DNA of 64,000 nucleotides from Streptomyces xantholiticus. GTDB lineage: Bacteria; Actinomycetota; Actinomycetes; Streptomycetales; Streptomycetaceae. Location of the stretch: assembly GCF_014651015.1 (NCBI RefSeq), contig NZ_BMWB01000006.1:62001-126000 (forward strand). The letters run 5' to 3'. Shown here piece after piece: positions 30,062 through 38,581 of this stretch. Made by a program: the position numbers and the translations under genes. Under the pieces are notes generated by a model, which searched no databases, had not been told where the DNA came from, and was given only the letters and a program-made list of their open reading frames with translations. Within the stretch, counting starts at the first letter, position 1. Every line of letters starts with the position of its first letter.

Positions 30062-30423
30062 TCACTCGGGAAAAGAGAAGCCCAGTTCACGCAGGCGGGG
30101 CAGGCAGGCTTCGAGGCACTGCTCCACCGACGCAGCATCGGTACGTACGAGGATGTCGTCACGCACAGGGGCGCCACTGGCCACGAACGTCCAGGGCTTC
30201 CGCCTCTCTGCCATCCGCTCGGCATCAGCTTGAACAGCACGGTTATGCCCTGTTCAGCCAGCGCTTCCATGATCGCGACAACGTCCACCGGTGCCCCCTC
30301 CGGAAGCGCCTTGGACACATCACGGCAAACCTGTCCGCCCAAGGACGGACCACGAACACGGGCCTCGCCACCCACAGTGACCAACAAGGCCCGTCCAAGC
30401 TGGAATACGCGACACCTCAGCAT
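30062..30423 (-). pseudogene. Small conserved gene with one frameshift
   Basis: From ATG at 30423 the frame reads LGRALLVTVGGEARVRGPSL through VVAIMEALAEQGITVLFK, and then another frame continues smoothly as DAERMAERRKPWTFVASGAP, DDILVRTDAASVEQCL and LPRLRELGFSFPE with a stop at 30062. One inserted base near 30228 would restore a protein of about 119 residues (VLLKADAERM is the expected junction). I do not recognise the family. Its start overlaps the end of the fadD gene upstream by 7 bp, so it may once have been translated with it. It could be an assembly error rather than a true mutation. Confidence 0.65.
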
Positions 30424-31946
30424 GCGGGCCCACCAGTCCCGGAGCCGAGGTCGCCGAAGCGGTCGCGGAGTTCGCGCTTGAGGATCTTGCCGCTGGCGTT
30501 GCGGGGGAGGGTGTCCACGAAGAGGACCCGCTTGGGGGCCTTGAAGTGGGCGAGCTTCTCGCGGGCGTGCGCGATCAGTTCGGCCTCCGTCACCTCCTCG
30601 CGTGGCACCACCACCGCCGTGACGGCCTCGATCCAGCGCTCGTCGGGCAGGCCGATCACAGCGGCCTCCGCGACGGACGGGTGGGTGTAGAGGGCGTCCT
30701 CGACCTGGCGGGAAGCGACCAGTACGCCGCCGGAGTTGATGACGTCCTTCACCCGGTCGACTACCGTGAAGTACCCTTCGCTGTCGCGCACGGCGAGGTC
30801 GCCGGAGTGGAACCAGCCGTCACGGAAGGCCTCTTGGGTCTCCTCCGGCTTGTCCCAGTAGCCCTCGCACAGCTGCGGTGAGCGGTAGACGACCTCGCCG
30901 GCGGTGCCGTCCGGGACCTCCTTGCCGTCCTCGTCGACGACCTTCGCCTCGACGAAGAGGACGGGACGGCCGCAGGACTCCATCCGGCCCTCGTGCTCGT
31001 CGGGGCCGAGGACGGTGGCGAGCGGGCCGATCTCCGACTGGCCGAAGCAGTTGTAGAAACCCAGTGCGGGCAGCCGTGCGCGCAGCCGTTCCAGCACCGG
31101 CACGGGCATGATCGACGCACCGTAGTACGCCTTGCGCAGGCCGCCGAGGTCGCGGGTGGCGAAGTCAGGGTGGTTGGACAGGCCGATCCACACGGTGGGC
31201 GGGGCGAACAGGCTGTCGGCCAGGCCGGCTTCGACGAGGTCGAAGATCCGGTCGGCCTCGGGCGCGGCGAGGATGGTGTTCTCCGCGCCGACCGCGAGGT
31301 ACGGCAGCAGGAACACATGCATCTGGGCCGAGTGGTAGAGCGGCAGCGAGTGGACGGGCCGGTCGCCGATGGCGAGGTCGAGGGCGGTGATGGCGCTGAC
31401 GTACTCGTGGACGAGCGCGCGGTGGGTCATCATCGCGCCCTTGGGCAGGGCGGTGGTGCCGGAGGTGTAGAGCAGCTGGACCAGGTCCTCGGCCTGGGGC
31501 TCGCGCTCGGGGGTGAACGGCCGCGGTCGGGCCAGTTCGGCCAGCAGTGAGTCGTCCGCGTCGCGCAGGGCCAGTACCCGCTGCCCGGCCGGGAGGCGAG
31601 GTGCGAGGGCGGGGTCGGCGAGGACGAGTGTGCTGCCCGACTGGTCGAAGATGTAGGCGAGGTCGTCACCGGTCAGGTTCTGGTTGACCGGGACATGGAC
31701 GAGACCGGCCCGTGCGCAGGCGAGGAAGGCGATCAGGTAGGCGTCGGAGTTGTGGCCGTAGGCGGCGACCCGGTCGCCCTGGCACAGGCCGCGGGCGGCC
31801 AGGACGGCGGCCGCCGTGGTGACGGCGGCGTCGAGTTCCGCGTAGGTCCAGGACCGGTCGTCGTAGCGGACGGCGGTGCGGCCCGGTCCGCGCCGGGCAC
31901 TGCGGCGTACGAGGGAGTCCACCGTGCTGCTGTGTGCGCCTGTCAT
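30417..31946 (-). CDS. Long-chain acyl-CoA ligase (FadD family)
   Basis: A 509-residue AMP-dependent synthetase/ligase. Motifs: LLYTSGTTALPKGAMMTHRA (ATP loop), YGASIMPVPVLERL, FGQSEIGPLATVLG, GWFHSGDLAVRDSEGY, DRVKDVINSGGVLVASRQVE (the usual Asn-Ile-Tyr-Pro is replaced by VLVASR), and PRNASGKILKRELR with the catalytic lysine. The start is an ATG at 31946. The C-terminus (GSGTGGPAC) ends inside the neighbouring frameshifted gene. It is divergent from the penicillin-acylase-family gene. Substrate unknown; the family activates fatty or aryl acids. Confidence 0.9.
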   Translation of the reverse strand: MTGAHSSTVDSLVRRSARRGPGRTAVRYDDRSWTYAELDAAVTTAAAVLAARGLCQGDRVAAYGHNSDAYLIAFLACARAGLVHVPVNQNLTGDDLAYIFDQSGSTLVLADPALAPRLPAGQRVLALRDADDSLLAELARPRPFTPEREPQAEDLVQLLYTSGTTALPKGAMMTHRALVHEYVSAITALDLAIGDRPVHSLPLYHSAQMHVFLLPYLAVGAENTILAAPEADRIFDLVEAGLADSLFAPPTVWIGLSNHPDFATRDLGGLRKAYYGASIMPVPVLERLRARLPALGFYNCFGQSEIGPLATVLGPDEHEGRMESCGRPVLFVEAKVVDEDGKEVPDGTAGEVVYRSPQLCEGYWDKPEETQEAFRDGWFHSGDLAVRDSEGYFTVVDRVKDVINSGGVLVASRQVEDALYTHPSVAEAAVIGLPDERWIEAVTAVVVPREEVTEAELIAHAREKLAHFKAPKRVLFVDTLPRNASGKILKRELRDRFGDLGSGTGGPAC

Positions 31947-32045
31947 GCCGTGATCCTGTGCGGGGGCGGGGGCGGGGTCAAGTCCTCGTCATGGCGTCAC
32001 CTCGAACACGCAACGGCATGTTGACAGCAAAGGCACGGGCTGACT

Positions 32046-32065
32046 GCATATACCAACCAGTATGC
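32046..32065. promoter_or_regulatory. Possible TetR-type operator upstream of the acylase
   Basis: GCATATACCAACCAGTATGC has 5-bp inverted arms (GCATA/TATGC) around an ATACC-ACC core, 25 bp before the TTG start. The core resembles the TetR site ATACCGACTGGTCGG seen at 57821. It lies in the divergent promoter shared with the fadD gene. Confidence 0.4.
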
Positions 32066-32089
32066 TACGCAGCCTTGTTGGGAGGCACG

Positions 32090-34471
32090 TTGCTCTTCCG
32101 CACCCGCTTCGGGCGGCTCGCTCTCACCGGTGTCGCGCTTGTGACCGCCGCCACCGCCCTGACCCCACCGGCAGCCGCGCACGGCATCGGCCGGCACCCC
32201 TCCGGTGGGGGTCTGTCCGCCGTGATCCGCTACACCGAGCACGGTATTCCGCACATCGTGGCAAAGGACTACGCGCACCTCGGTTTCGGCACCGGCTGGG
32301 CCCAGGCGGCCGACCAGGTGTGCGTGCTGGCCGACGGTTTCGTGACCGTACGCGGCGAGCGTTCGCGCCACTTCGGTCCCAACGCCGCGCCCGACGGGTC
32401 TCTCTCCTCTGCGAGGACCAACCTCTCCAGCGACCTCTACTTCCGCGGGACACGTGATTCCCACACGGTCGAGAGGCTGCTCGCCACGCCCGCACCGGCC
32501 GGCCCCGGCCGGGAGGTGAAGGAGCTGATGCGCGGCTGGGCCGCCGGTTACAACGCCTGGTTGAAGCAGAACCGCATCACCGATCCGGCCTGCCGGGACG
32601 CCGACTGGGTCGGACCGGTGACGACGCTGGACGTCGCCCGCCGAGGGTTCGCCGTCTCCGTGCTCGGCGGTCAGGGCCGCGGCATCGACGGCATCACGGC
32701 GGCGCAGCCACCCGGTACGGCGCCCGTCGCGCCGCCCGACGCGGATAAGACGGCGAAGGCGGCGCGCGAGCTGTTCGGGGCGGAGAACGCCGACATGGGG
32801 TCCAACGCCGTCGCGTTCAGCGGGAAGGTGACCGCGAACGGACGCGGGCTGCTGCTCGGCAACCCGCACTACCCCTGGCACGGCGGCCGCCGCTTCTGGC
32901 AGTCCCAGCAGACGATCCCCGGCGAGCTGAACGTCTCCGGTGCGTCCCTGCTCGGCACGCCCGTGGTCAACATCGGCTTCAACGACAAGGTGGCGTGGAG
33001 CCACACCGTCGCGACCGGCGTCACGCTGAATCTGCATCAGCTGACCCTCGACCCGCACGACCCGACCGTGTACCTGGTGGACGGCAGGCAAGAGCGGATG
33101 AAGGAACGCACCGTCACCGTTCCCGTGAAGGACGGCGCTCCGTTCACTCGTACGCAGTACTGGACGCGGTACGGCCCGGTCGTCACCTCGCTCGGCGCGT
33201 CACTGCCCCTGCCGTGGTCGAGGTCGATCGCGTATGCGCTCAACGACCCCAACGCCGGGAATCTGCGCGCCTCGGACACGGCGCTCGCCTTCGGCAAGGC
33301 GCGTTCCACGGACGACATGCTCGAGGGCCTGCGGCGCACACAGGGGCTGCCGTGGGTGAACACGATCGCCGCGGACTCCACCGGCCACAGCCTCTTCACC
33401 CAGTCACAGGTGCTGCCGCGCATCACAGACGATCTCGCTCAGCGCTGCTCGACCCCGCTCGGCCGGGTGACGTATCCGGCCTCCGGTGTGGCGGTGCTGG
33501 ACGGTTCACGCAGCGACTGCGACCTCGGCCGGGACCGGGACGCCGTGCAGCCGGGCATCTTCGGGCCGTCGCGGATGCCTGTGCTGAAGGACGCGGCGTA
33601 CGCGGAGAACTCCAACGACAGCGCGTGGCTGAGCAACGCGGATACGCCGCTGACCGGTTACGAGCGGGTCTTCGGCACCGTCGGCACGCCTCGTTCGCTG
33701 CGGACGCGCGGCGCGATCGAGGACGTCGCGGACATGGCCGACCAGGGGCGGCTGACGGTCGGTGATCTGCAGCGGCAGCAGTTCGCGAACCGGGTGCCGG
33801 CGGCGGATCTTGCGGTGGCCGACACGGTACGCGCCTGCAAGGAGCTGTCGGCCGAGGACCTGGCGGAGGCGTGCGGTGTGCTGGAGCGCTGGGACGCGTC
33901 CATGGGCACCGGCAGCCGGGGCGCGCTGCTGTTCGACCGGTTCTGGCGGGCGCTGACGGCGTCGGTGCCCGCGGCGCAGCTGTGGAAGGTGCCGTTCTCC
34001 GCGACCGATCCGGTCGCCACGCCGCACACGCTGAACACCGGCTCTCCCGCCTTCGCCGCGGCACTCAGGGGTGCGGTGGTCAATCTGCGTGCGGCCGGGA
34101 TCGCACTGGACGCGCCGCTCGGTGAGCACCAGTTCGTCGTACGGGACGGCAAGCGCCATCCGGTCCACGGCGGCACGGAGGCCCTCGGCGTCTGGAACAA
34201 GATCGAGGCGGTGTGGGACGCGCCGGGCGGCGGCTACACGGAGGTCGCCCACGGTTCGAGTCATGTCCAGGCGATCGGCTGGGACGGCGGCCGGTGTCCG
34301 GTGGCGCGCACGGTGCTGACGTACTCGCAGTCGTCGAACCCGGCCTCGCCGCACTACCGGGACCAGACGGCGCTGTTCTCCGACGGGGAGTGGGTGACGT
34401 CGCGGTTCTGTGAGCGGGACATCATGCGCTCGCCGGAGCTGGAGGTGGTGCGGGTGCGCGAGCGGCGGTAG
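32090..34471 (+). CDS. Secreted penicillin-acylase-family N-terminal-nucleophile hydrolase
   Basis: A 793-residue exported amidohydrolase related to acyl-homoserine-lactone and aculeacin acylases. The TTG at 32090, preceded by GGGAGG, starts a signal peptide (FRTRFGRLALTGVALVTAAT, AAAHG). The alpha region is followed by the autocatalytic site DMGSNAVAFSG, where Ser238 becomes the new N-terminal nucleophile, then GRGLLLGNPHYPW and GTPVVNIGFNDKVAWSHTVA, the conserved beta-chain segments. The C-terminus has VAHGSSHVQAIGWDGGRCPV. Length 750-800 is normal. It would hydrolyse long-chain amides outside the cell, such as lipopeptides, echinocandins or quorum signals; which one is not visible. Confidence 0.9.
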   Translation: MLFRTRFGRLALTGVALVTAATALTPPAAAHGIGRHPSGGGLSAVIRYTEHGIPHIVAKDYAHLGFGTGWAQAADQVCVLADGFVTVRGERSRHFGPNAAPDGSLSSARTNLSSDLYFRGTRDSHTVERLLATPAPAGPGREVKELMRGWAAGYNAWLKQNRITDPACRDADWVGPVTTLDVARRGFAVSVLGGQGRGIDGITAAQPPGTAPVAPPDADKTAKAARELFGAENADMGSNAVAFSGKVTANGRGLLLGNPHYPWHGGRRFWQSQQTIPGELNVSGASLLGTPVVNIGFNDKVAWSHTVATGVTLNLHQLTLDPHDPTVYLVDGRQERMKERTVTVPVKDGAPFTRTQYWTRYGPVVTSLGASLPLPWSRSIAYALNDPNAGNLRASDTALAFGKARSTDDMLEGLRRTQGLPWVNTIAADSTGHSLFTQSQVLPRITDDLAQRCSTPLGRVTYPASGVAVLDGSRSDCDLGRDRDAVQPGIFGPSRMPVLKDAAYAENSNDSAWLSNADTPLTGYERVFGTVGTPRSLRTRGAIEDVADMADQGRLTVGDLQRQQFANRVPAADLAVADTVRACKELSAEDLAEACGVLERWDASMGTGSRGALLFDRFWRALTASVPAAQLWKVPFSATDPVATPHTLNTGSPAFAAALRGAVVNLRAAGIALDAPLGEHQFVVRDGKRHPVHGGTEALGVWNKIEAVWDAPGGGYTEVAHGSSHVQAIGWDGGRCPVARTVLTYSQSSNPASPHYRDQTALFSDGEWVTSRFCERDIMRSPELEVVRVRERR

Positions 34472-34482
34472 TCGTACGTGGG

Positions 34483-34540
34483 GACGGGCTGACGGGCTGA
34501 CGGGCTGACGGCCCAGGGACTCACGGACTCACGGACTCAC
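34483..34540. repeat. Two adjacent 8-bp tandem repeats
   Basis: GACGGGCT occurs three times in a row (34483-34506), and ten bases on GGACTCAC occurs three times (34517-34540). The second array contains the stop codon and last codons (AVSP) of the antiporter gene on the other strand. Both lie between convergent genes and probably reflect slippage. Confidence 0.85.
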
Positions 34541-35638
34541 GGCGAGGAAGATGTACGCCGCGAGGATCGCCAGGTGCACTCCGCCCTGGAGCAGCGTGGC
34601 CCGTCCCGGCACGACGGTCAGGGCGGCGACGACGACGGTGAGCGCGAGCAGCACCATGTGCGTGGCGCCCAGTCCGAGCAGCAGCGGCCCCTCCAGCCAG
34701 ACGGTGGCCAGCGCGATCACCGGGATCGTCAGCCCGATGCTGGCCATCGCGGACCCCAGGGCCAGGTTCAGGCTCGTCTGGACCCGCTCGCGGCGCGCGG
34801 CCCGTACGGCGGCGAGGGTCTCGGGCAGCAGTACGAGCAGGGCGATGGCGACGCCCACGACGGCGTGCGGCAGGCCCGCCGACTCCACGCCCGACTCGAT
34901 GGTGGGCGACACCGCCTTGGCGTCGCCCACCACGGCCACCAGCGCGACGAGGAGCAGCAGGAGGCTGAACAGTGCGGCCGATCTGCCGGGCGGCTCGGCG
35001 TGCTCGTCGTCGGACCCGTTCTTCGGTTCGCCGTCGTGTGTGACGGACACGAAGTAATCGCGGTGCCGTACCGTCTGCACGGCGACGAACAGCACGTACA
35101 GACCCAGCGAGGCGACGGCGGCGAACGTCAGCTGGGGGGCGGAGAACTCGGGACCGGGTCGGCTGGTGGTGAAGGTCGGCAGCACCAGGCTGAGGGTGGC
35201 GAGCGTCGCGACGGTGGCGAGCGCGGCGCCGGCGCCTTCGGCGTTGAAGACGGCGACATGGTGGCGCAGCGCGGCGACCAGCAGGGACAGGCCGACGATC
35301 CCGTTGCACGTGATCATCACCGCGGCGAAGACGGTGTCCCTGGCGAGGGAGGCGGACTTGGGACCGCCGTCGACCATCAGGGTGACGATGAGCGCCACTT
35401 CGATGACGGTGACGGCGACGGCGAGCACCAGCGAGCCGAACGGCTCCCCCACCCGGTGCGCCACCACCTCGGCGTGGTGGACCGCGGCGAGGACGGCGCC
35501 CGCCAGGCAGAAGGCGACGAGGACGACCGCGAAGAGCGGCAGGTCGCGGCCCCAGCTCAGGACCAGGGCGATCACCGCGGCCAGCGGCGCCCAGACGGTC
35601 CACCGACTCAGGAAGGACGTGAGGTTCACCGCGCTCAT
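34529..35638 (-). CDS. Ca2+/H+ antiporter, ChaA-type (CaCA superfamily)
   Basis: A 369-residue inner-membrane protein with about ten or eleven membrane spans in two homologous halves. The halves carry the CaCA alpha-repeats: EPFGSLVLAVAVTVIEVALI and, in the second half, LPETLAAVRAARRERVQTSL with LNLALGSAMASIGLTIPV. A charged loop (HDGEPKNGSDDEHAEPPG) separates them. ChaA-like carriers export Ca2+ or Na+/K+ in exchange for protons. The ATG at 35638 (MSAVNLTSFLSRW) is preferred to the frame from 35743, which adds an Ala/Arg-rich leader. The stop codon lies in an 8-bp tandem repeat. Confidence 0.9.
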   Translation of the reverse strand: MSAVNLTSFLSRWTVWAPLAAVIALVLSWGRDLPLFAVVLVAFCLAGAVLAAVHHAEVVAHRVGEPFGSLVLAVAVTVIEVALIVTLMVDGGPKSASLARDTVFAAVMITCNGIVGLSLLVAALRHHVAVFNAEGAGAALATVATLATLSLVLPTFTTSRPGPEFSAPQLTFAAVASLGLYVLFVAVQTVRHRDYFVSVTHDGEPKNGSDDEHAEPPGRSAALFSLLLLLVALVAVVGDAKAVSPTIESGVESAGLPHAVVGVAIALLVLLPETLAAVRAARRERVQTSLNLALGSAMASIGLTIPVIALATVWLEGPLLLGLGATHMVLLALTVVVAALTVVPGRATLLQGGVHLAILAAYIFLAVSP

Positions 35639-35755
35639 GGGTGCGAGGCTGCCAGCGCCGGGCGGCTGCCGCGCGACGAGCCGCCCTGCTCCGCCTGCCG
35701 TCGCCGCGACGTACGGCGCCGCGGTCGCAGCGGGGCACCGCACGCGGCGGCGGCG

Positions 35756-37315
35756 TCACACGGCCCGGTCGCGGCCCTCCCAGTACGGCTCGCGCAGCCG
35801 CCGCTTGTAGAGCTTGCCGTTGGGGTCACGGGGCATGGAGGCGACGAAGTCCACCGACTTGGGGCGTTTGTAGCCGGCCAGGTGCCGTTCGCAGTGGGCG
35901 AGGATCGCTGTGGCGAGTGTGTCGTCGGCGGTGTGGCCCTCGGCCGGTTCCACCACGGCCTTGACCTCCTCGCCCCACTCCGCGTGCGGGATGCCGAAGG
36001 CGGCGGCGTCGGCGACGGCCGGGTGGGTGAGCAGCGCGGCCTCGATCTCGGCGGGGTAGATGTTGACCCCGCCCGAGATGATCATGTCGATCCTGCGGTC
36101 GCGGAGGAAGAGGTAGCCGTCCTCGTCGAGGTGGCCGAGGTCGCCGACGGTGAAGAAGTCACCGATGCGGTTCTTCCGTGTCTTGGTCTCGTCCTTGTGG
36201 TAACTGAAGCCGCCGGTCGTCATCCGCATGTAGACGGTGCCGAGTTCGCCCGCCGGGAGCCGGTTGCCGTCGTCGTCGAAGACGGCGAGCTCGCTGATGG
36301 GCCACGCCTTGCCGACCGTGCCGGGCTTCTTCAGCCACTCGCCGGCGGTCGCGAAGGCGCCGCCGCCCTCGCTCGCCGCGTAGTACTCCTCCACACAGCT
36401 GCCCCACCAGTCGATCATGGCTCGTTTGACGTGGTCGGGGCACGGGGCGGCGCCGTGGACGGCGTGCCGCATCGAGCTGACGTCGTAGCGCTTCTTCACC
36501 TCGTCGGGCAGGGCGAGCAGGCGGTGGAACTGGGTGGGGACCATGTGGGTGTGGGTGCACCGGTGGGCGTCGATGAGGCGGAGCATCTCCTTCGGCGTCC
36601 ACTTGTCCATCAGGACCAGCGGATGGCCGATGTGCAGGGCGGCGGCGGCGAACTGCAGCACGGCCGTGTGGTAGAGCGGCGAGCAGACGAGGTGGACGTT
36701 GCCGTCGTGGGGCCGGATGCCGAAGATGCCGAGGAAGCCGCCGAGGTGGGTCTCCTCGGGTGCTTTCCCGGGCAGCGGGCGCCGGATGCCACGCGGCCGG
36801 CCGGTGGTGCCCGAGGTGTAGTTCATGACCCAGCCGAGCGTGCGCCCTTCGGGCGGGGTGGGCGGCTGCCCGTCGAGGAGTTCGTCGTAGGGACGGAAAC
36901 CGGCCGCGTCGCCGACCGCGTACCGGTGGCTGCGGGGCAGCTGCGCCTCGTCGGCCGCGTGGCCCGCCGGGCCGGCGAACCGCTCGTGCGCGACGAGCAC
37001 CTTGGCGCCGGAGTCGGACACGATCCACGCGATCTCGGATCCGACGAGATGGTGGTTGACCGGGACGAGGTAGAACCCGGCCTGGGCGGCGGCGAGATAG
37101 GCGGTGACGAGTTCGGTGCAGTTGGGCAGGACGACGGCGAAGCAGTCCCCGCGCTCCAGGCCGGCGGCCCGCAGCCCGCGCACCAGCCGGTTGGCGGCGG
37201 CGTGCAGCTCCCCGGCCGTCCACCGTTCGCCCGCGGGGTCGGTGAGCACGGTGCGCCCGGGGTCGGCCGCGGCCTGGGACCAGAAGCCGTTCAGGGGTGC
37301 GGGTGAACCGGTCAT
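35756..37315 (-). CDS. Acyl-CoA ligase (FadD family)
   Basis: A 519-residue AMP-forming ligase. Motifs: VMNYTSGTTGRPRGIRRPLP, VPTQFHRLLALPDEVK, YYAASEGGGAFATAGEW, FFTVGDLGHLDEDGYLFLRD, RRIDMIISGGVNIYPAEIE and MPRDPNGKLYKRRLREPYW. The pattern Gly-Gly-Val-Asn-Ile-Tyr-Pro-Ala-Glu-Ile-Glu is the classical hinge region. The ATG at 37315 overlaps the stop of the nitronate monooxygenase gene by ATGA and is preceded by AAGGAG. The two genes form an operon read from the site at 38465. Substrate unknown; the operator shared with the FadD19-like gene suggests a related acid. Confidence 0.9.
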   Translation of the reverse strand: MTGSPAPLNGFWSQAAADPGRTVLTDPAGERWTAGELHAAANRLVRGLRAAGLERGDCFAVVLPNCTELVTAYLAAAQAGFYLVPVNHHLVGSEIAWIVSDSGAKVLVAHERFAGPAGHAADEAQLPRSHRYAVGDAAGFRPYDELLDGQPPTPPEGRTLGWVMNYTSGTTGRPRGIRRPLPGKAPEETHLGGFLGIFGIRPHDGNVHLVCSPLYHTAVLQFAAAALHIGHPLVLMDKWTPKEMLRLIDAHRCTHTHMVPTQFHRLLALPDEVKKRYDVSSMRHAVHGAAPCPDHVKRAMIDWWGSCVEEYYAASEGGGAFATAGEWLKKPGTVGKAWPISELAVFDDDGNRLPAGELGTVYMRMTTGGFSYHKDETKTRKNRIGDFFTVGDLGHLDEDGYLFLRDRRIDMIISGGVNIYPAEIEAALLTHPAVADAAAFGIPHAEWGEEVKAVVEPAEGHTADDTLATAILAHCERHLAGYKRPKSVDFVASMPRDPNGKLYKRRLREPYWEGRDRAV

Positions 37316-38421
37316 GGCGCGCTCCTTCCGGCGATGCGGTTGATGCGGTCCACGGCGCGTTCGAAGCCGCGGGTCAGGTCGTCGAAGACCTCTCGCACGC
37401 TGCGCTCGCAGTTCATCCGTCCGACGATCTGGCCGACCGGGGTACCGAGCAGCGGCCCGACCTCGTACCGCTGGATGCGGGAGACTGCCTCCGCGACGAG
37501 CAGCCCCTGCAGCGGCATGGGCAGGGTGCCGGGCCCGGCCGGGTCGTCCCAGGCGTCGGTCCAGGCGGTGCGCAGCTGGCGGGCGGGTTTGCCGGTGAGG
37601 GCACGGGAGCGGACGGTGTCGCCTGACCCGGCGGCGAGCAGCTTCTCGGTGAGGGCGTGGGATCCGAGTGACGCCTCCGTGGCGGTGAGCCACAGGGAGC
37701 CCAGCCAGACGCCCTGGGCGCCGAGGGCGAGTGCGGCCGCGATCTGTTCGCCGCTGCCGATGCCGCCGGCCGCGAGGACGGGCACGGGGGCGACCGCGTC
37801 GACGACTTCGGGCGTCAGCACCATGGAGGCGATCTCCCCGGTGTGGCCGCCGGCCTCGTATCCCTGGGCGACGACGACGTCGATCCCGGCCTCGGCGTGG
37901 CGGCGGGCGTGCTTGGCACTGCCTGCGAGGGCGGCGACGAGGATCCCTTGGTCGTGGGCGCGTGCGACGACGTCGGCGGGAGGAGGGCCGAGGGCGTTGG
38001 CGAGAAGCTTGACGGGATAGCCGAAGGCGACGTCGAGCTGGTTGCGGGCGACCTCTTCCATCCAGCCGGTGATGCGCCATCCGGAGGCTTCTCCCTCGGC
38101 GAGGTCGGGGACGCCGTGCCGGGCGAGGGTGTCGGCCACGAACCGGCGGTGGCCTTCGGGGATCATCGCCTCGACGTCGGCCTCGGTCACGCCCTCGACC
38201 TTCTTGGCGGGCATGACGACATCGAGGCCGTAGGGCATGCCGTCGGTGTGGTCCTGCATCCAGTCGAGGTCGCGCTTCAGGTCCTCGGGGGCGGTGTAGC
38301 GGACGGCGCCGAGCACACCGAGGCCACCCGCGCGGCTGAGGGCGGCGGCCACCGCTGGGAACGGTGTGAAGCCGAAGATGGCGTGCTCGATCCCCAGTTG
38401 TCTGCTCAGCTCCGTCTCCAT
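37312..38421 (-). CDS. Nitronate monooxygenase / 2-nitropropane dioxygenase family (IpdC-like)
   Basis: A 369-residue FMN-dependent TIM-barrel protein. FMN-binding segments: ALSRAGGLGVLGAVRYTAPE, VVVAQGYEAGGHTGEI and PVLAAGGIGSGEQIAAALAL with GAQGVWLGSLWL. The N-terminus METELSRQLGIEHAIFGFTP is typical. In steroid-degrading actinobacteria one member of this family (IpdC) acts in C/D-ring degradation, so with an acyl-CoA ligase downstream a catabolic role is more likely than nitroalkane detoxification; this is inference. The start is the ATG at 38421. The start region lies 44 bases from the TCTGA-N7-TCAGA site. Confidence 0.87.
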   Translation of the reverse strand: METELSRQLGIEHAIFGFTPFPAVAAALSRAGGLGVLGAVRYTAPEDLKRDLDWMQDHTDGMPYGLDVVMPAKKVEGVTEADVEAMIPEGHRRFVADTLARHGVPDLAEGEASGWRITGWMEEVARNQLDVAFGYPVKLLANALGPPPADVVARAHDQGILVAALAGSAKHARRHAEAGIDVVVAQGYEAGGHTGEIASMVLTPEVVDAVAPVPVLAAGGIGSGEQIAAALALGAQGVWLGSLWLTATEASLGSHALTEKLLAAGSGDTVRSRALTGKPARQLRTAWTDAWDDPAGPGTLPMPLQGLLVAEAVSRIQRYEVGPLLGTPVGQIVGRMNCERSVREVFDDLTRGFERAVDRINRIAGRSAP

Positions 38422-38464
38422 GGGCGGCAGGATGCCGCAGGGGGCCGGACGAGGGAAGACATTT

Positions 38465-38481
38465 TCTGATGCTGCGTCAGA
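38465..38481. promoter_or_regulatory. Palindromic operator TCTGA-N7-TCAGA, copy 2
   Basis: TCTGATGCTGCGTCAGA has the same arms, seven-base spacer and T-rich flanks (TTT before, TTTT after) as the site at 13351, and lies in the upstream region of the nitronate monooxygenase/ligase operon. Confidence 0.6.
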
Positions 38482-38517
38482 TTTTTTGGGGTGGTTGACA
38501 GACCCTCGGGGCGGCAA

Positions 38518-38557
38518 GAAAGTTTCACGTGTCGCGGGAGATCCGAAAGATACTTTC
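38518..38557. promoter_or_regulatory. Pair of GAAAG...CTTTC palindromes before the serine hydrolase
   Basis: GAAAGTTTC at 38518 and GAAAGATACTTTC at 38545 are two small palindromes of one type, 24-64 bases upstream of the serine hydrolase ATG. Sites of this form control sugar and amino-sugar uptake genes in Streptomyces, which suggests a LacI, ROK or RpiR regulator. The link is inferred. Confidence 0.45.
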
Positions 38558-38581
38558 AAAGACGCGCAGAGAGGGTTCCGC

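Noticed and set aside
34574..37306. A 910-codon rightward open frame
   Set aside because: Antisense to the antiporter and ligase genes; Arg/Gly/Val-rich composition without domains marks it as a shadow.
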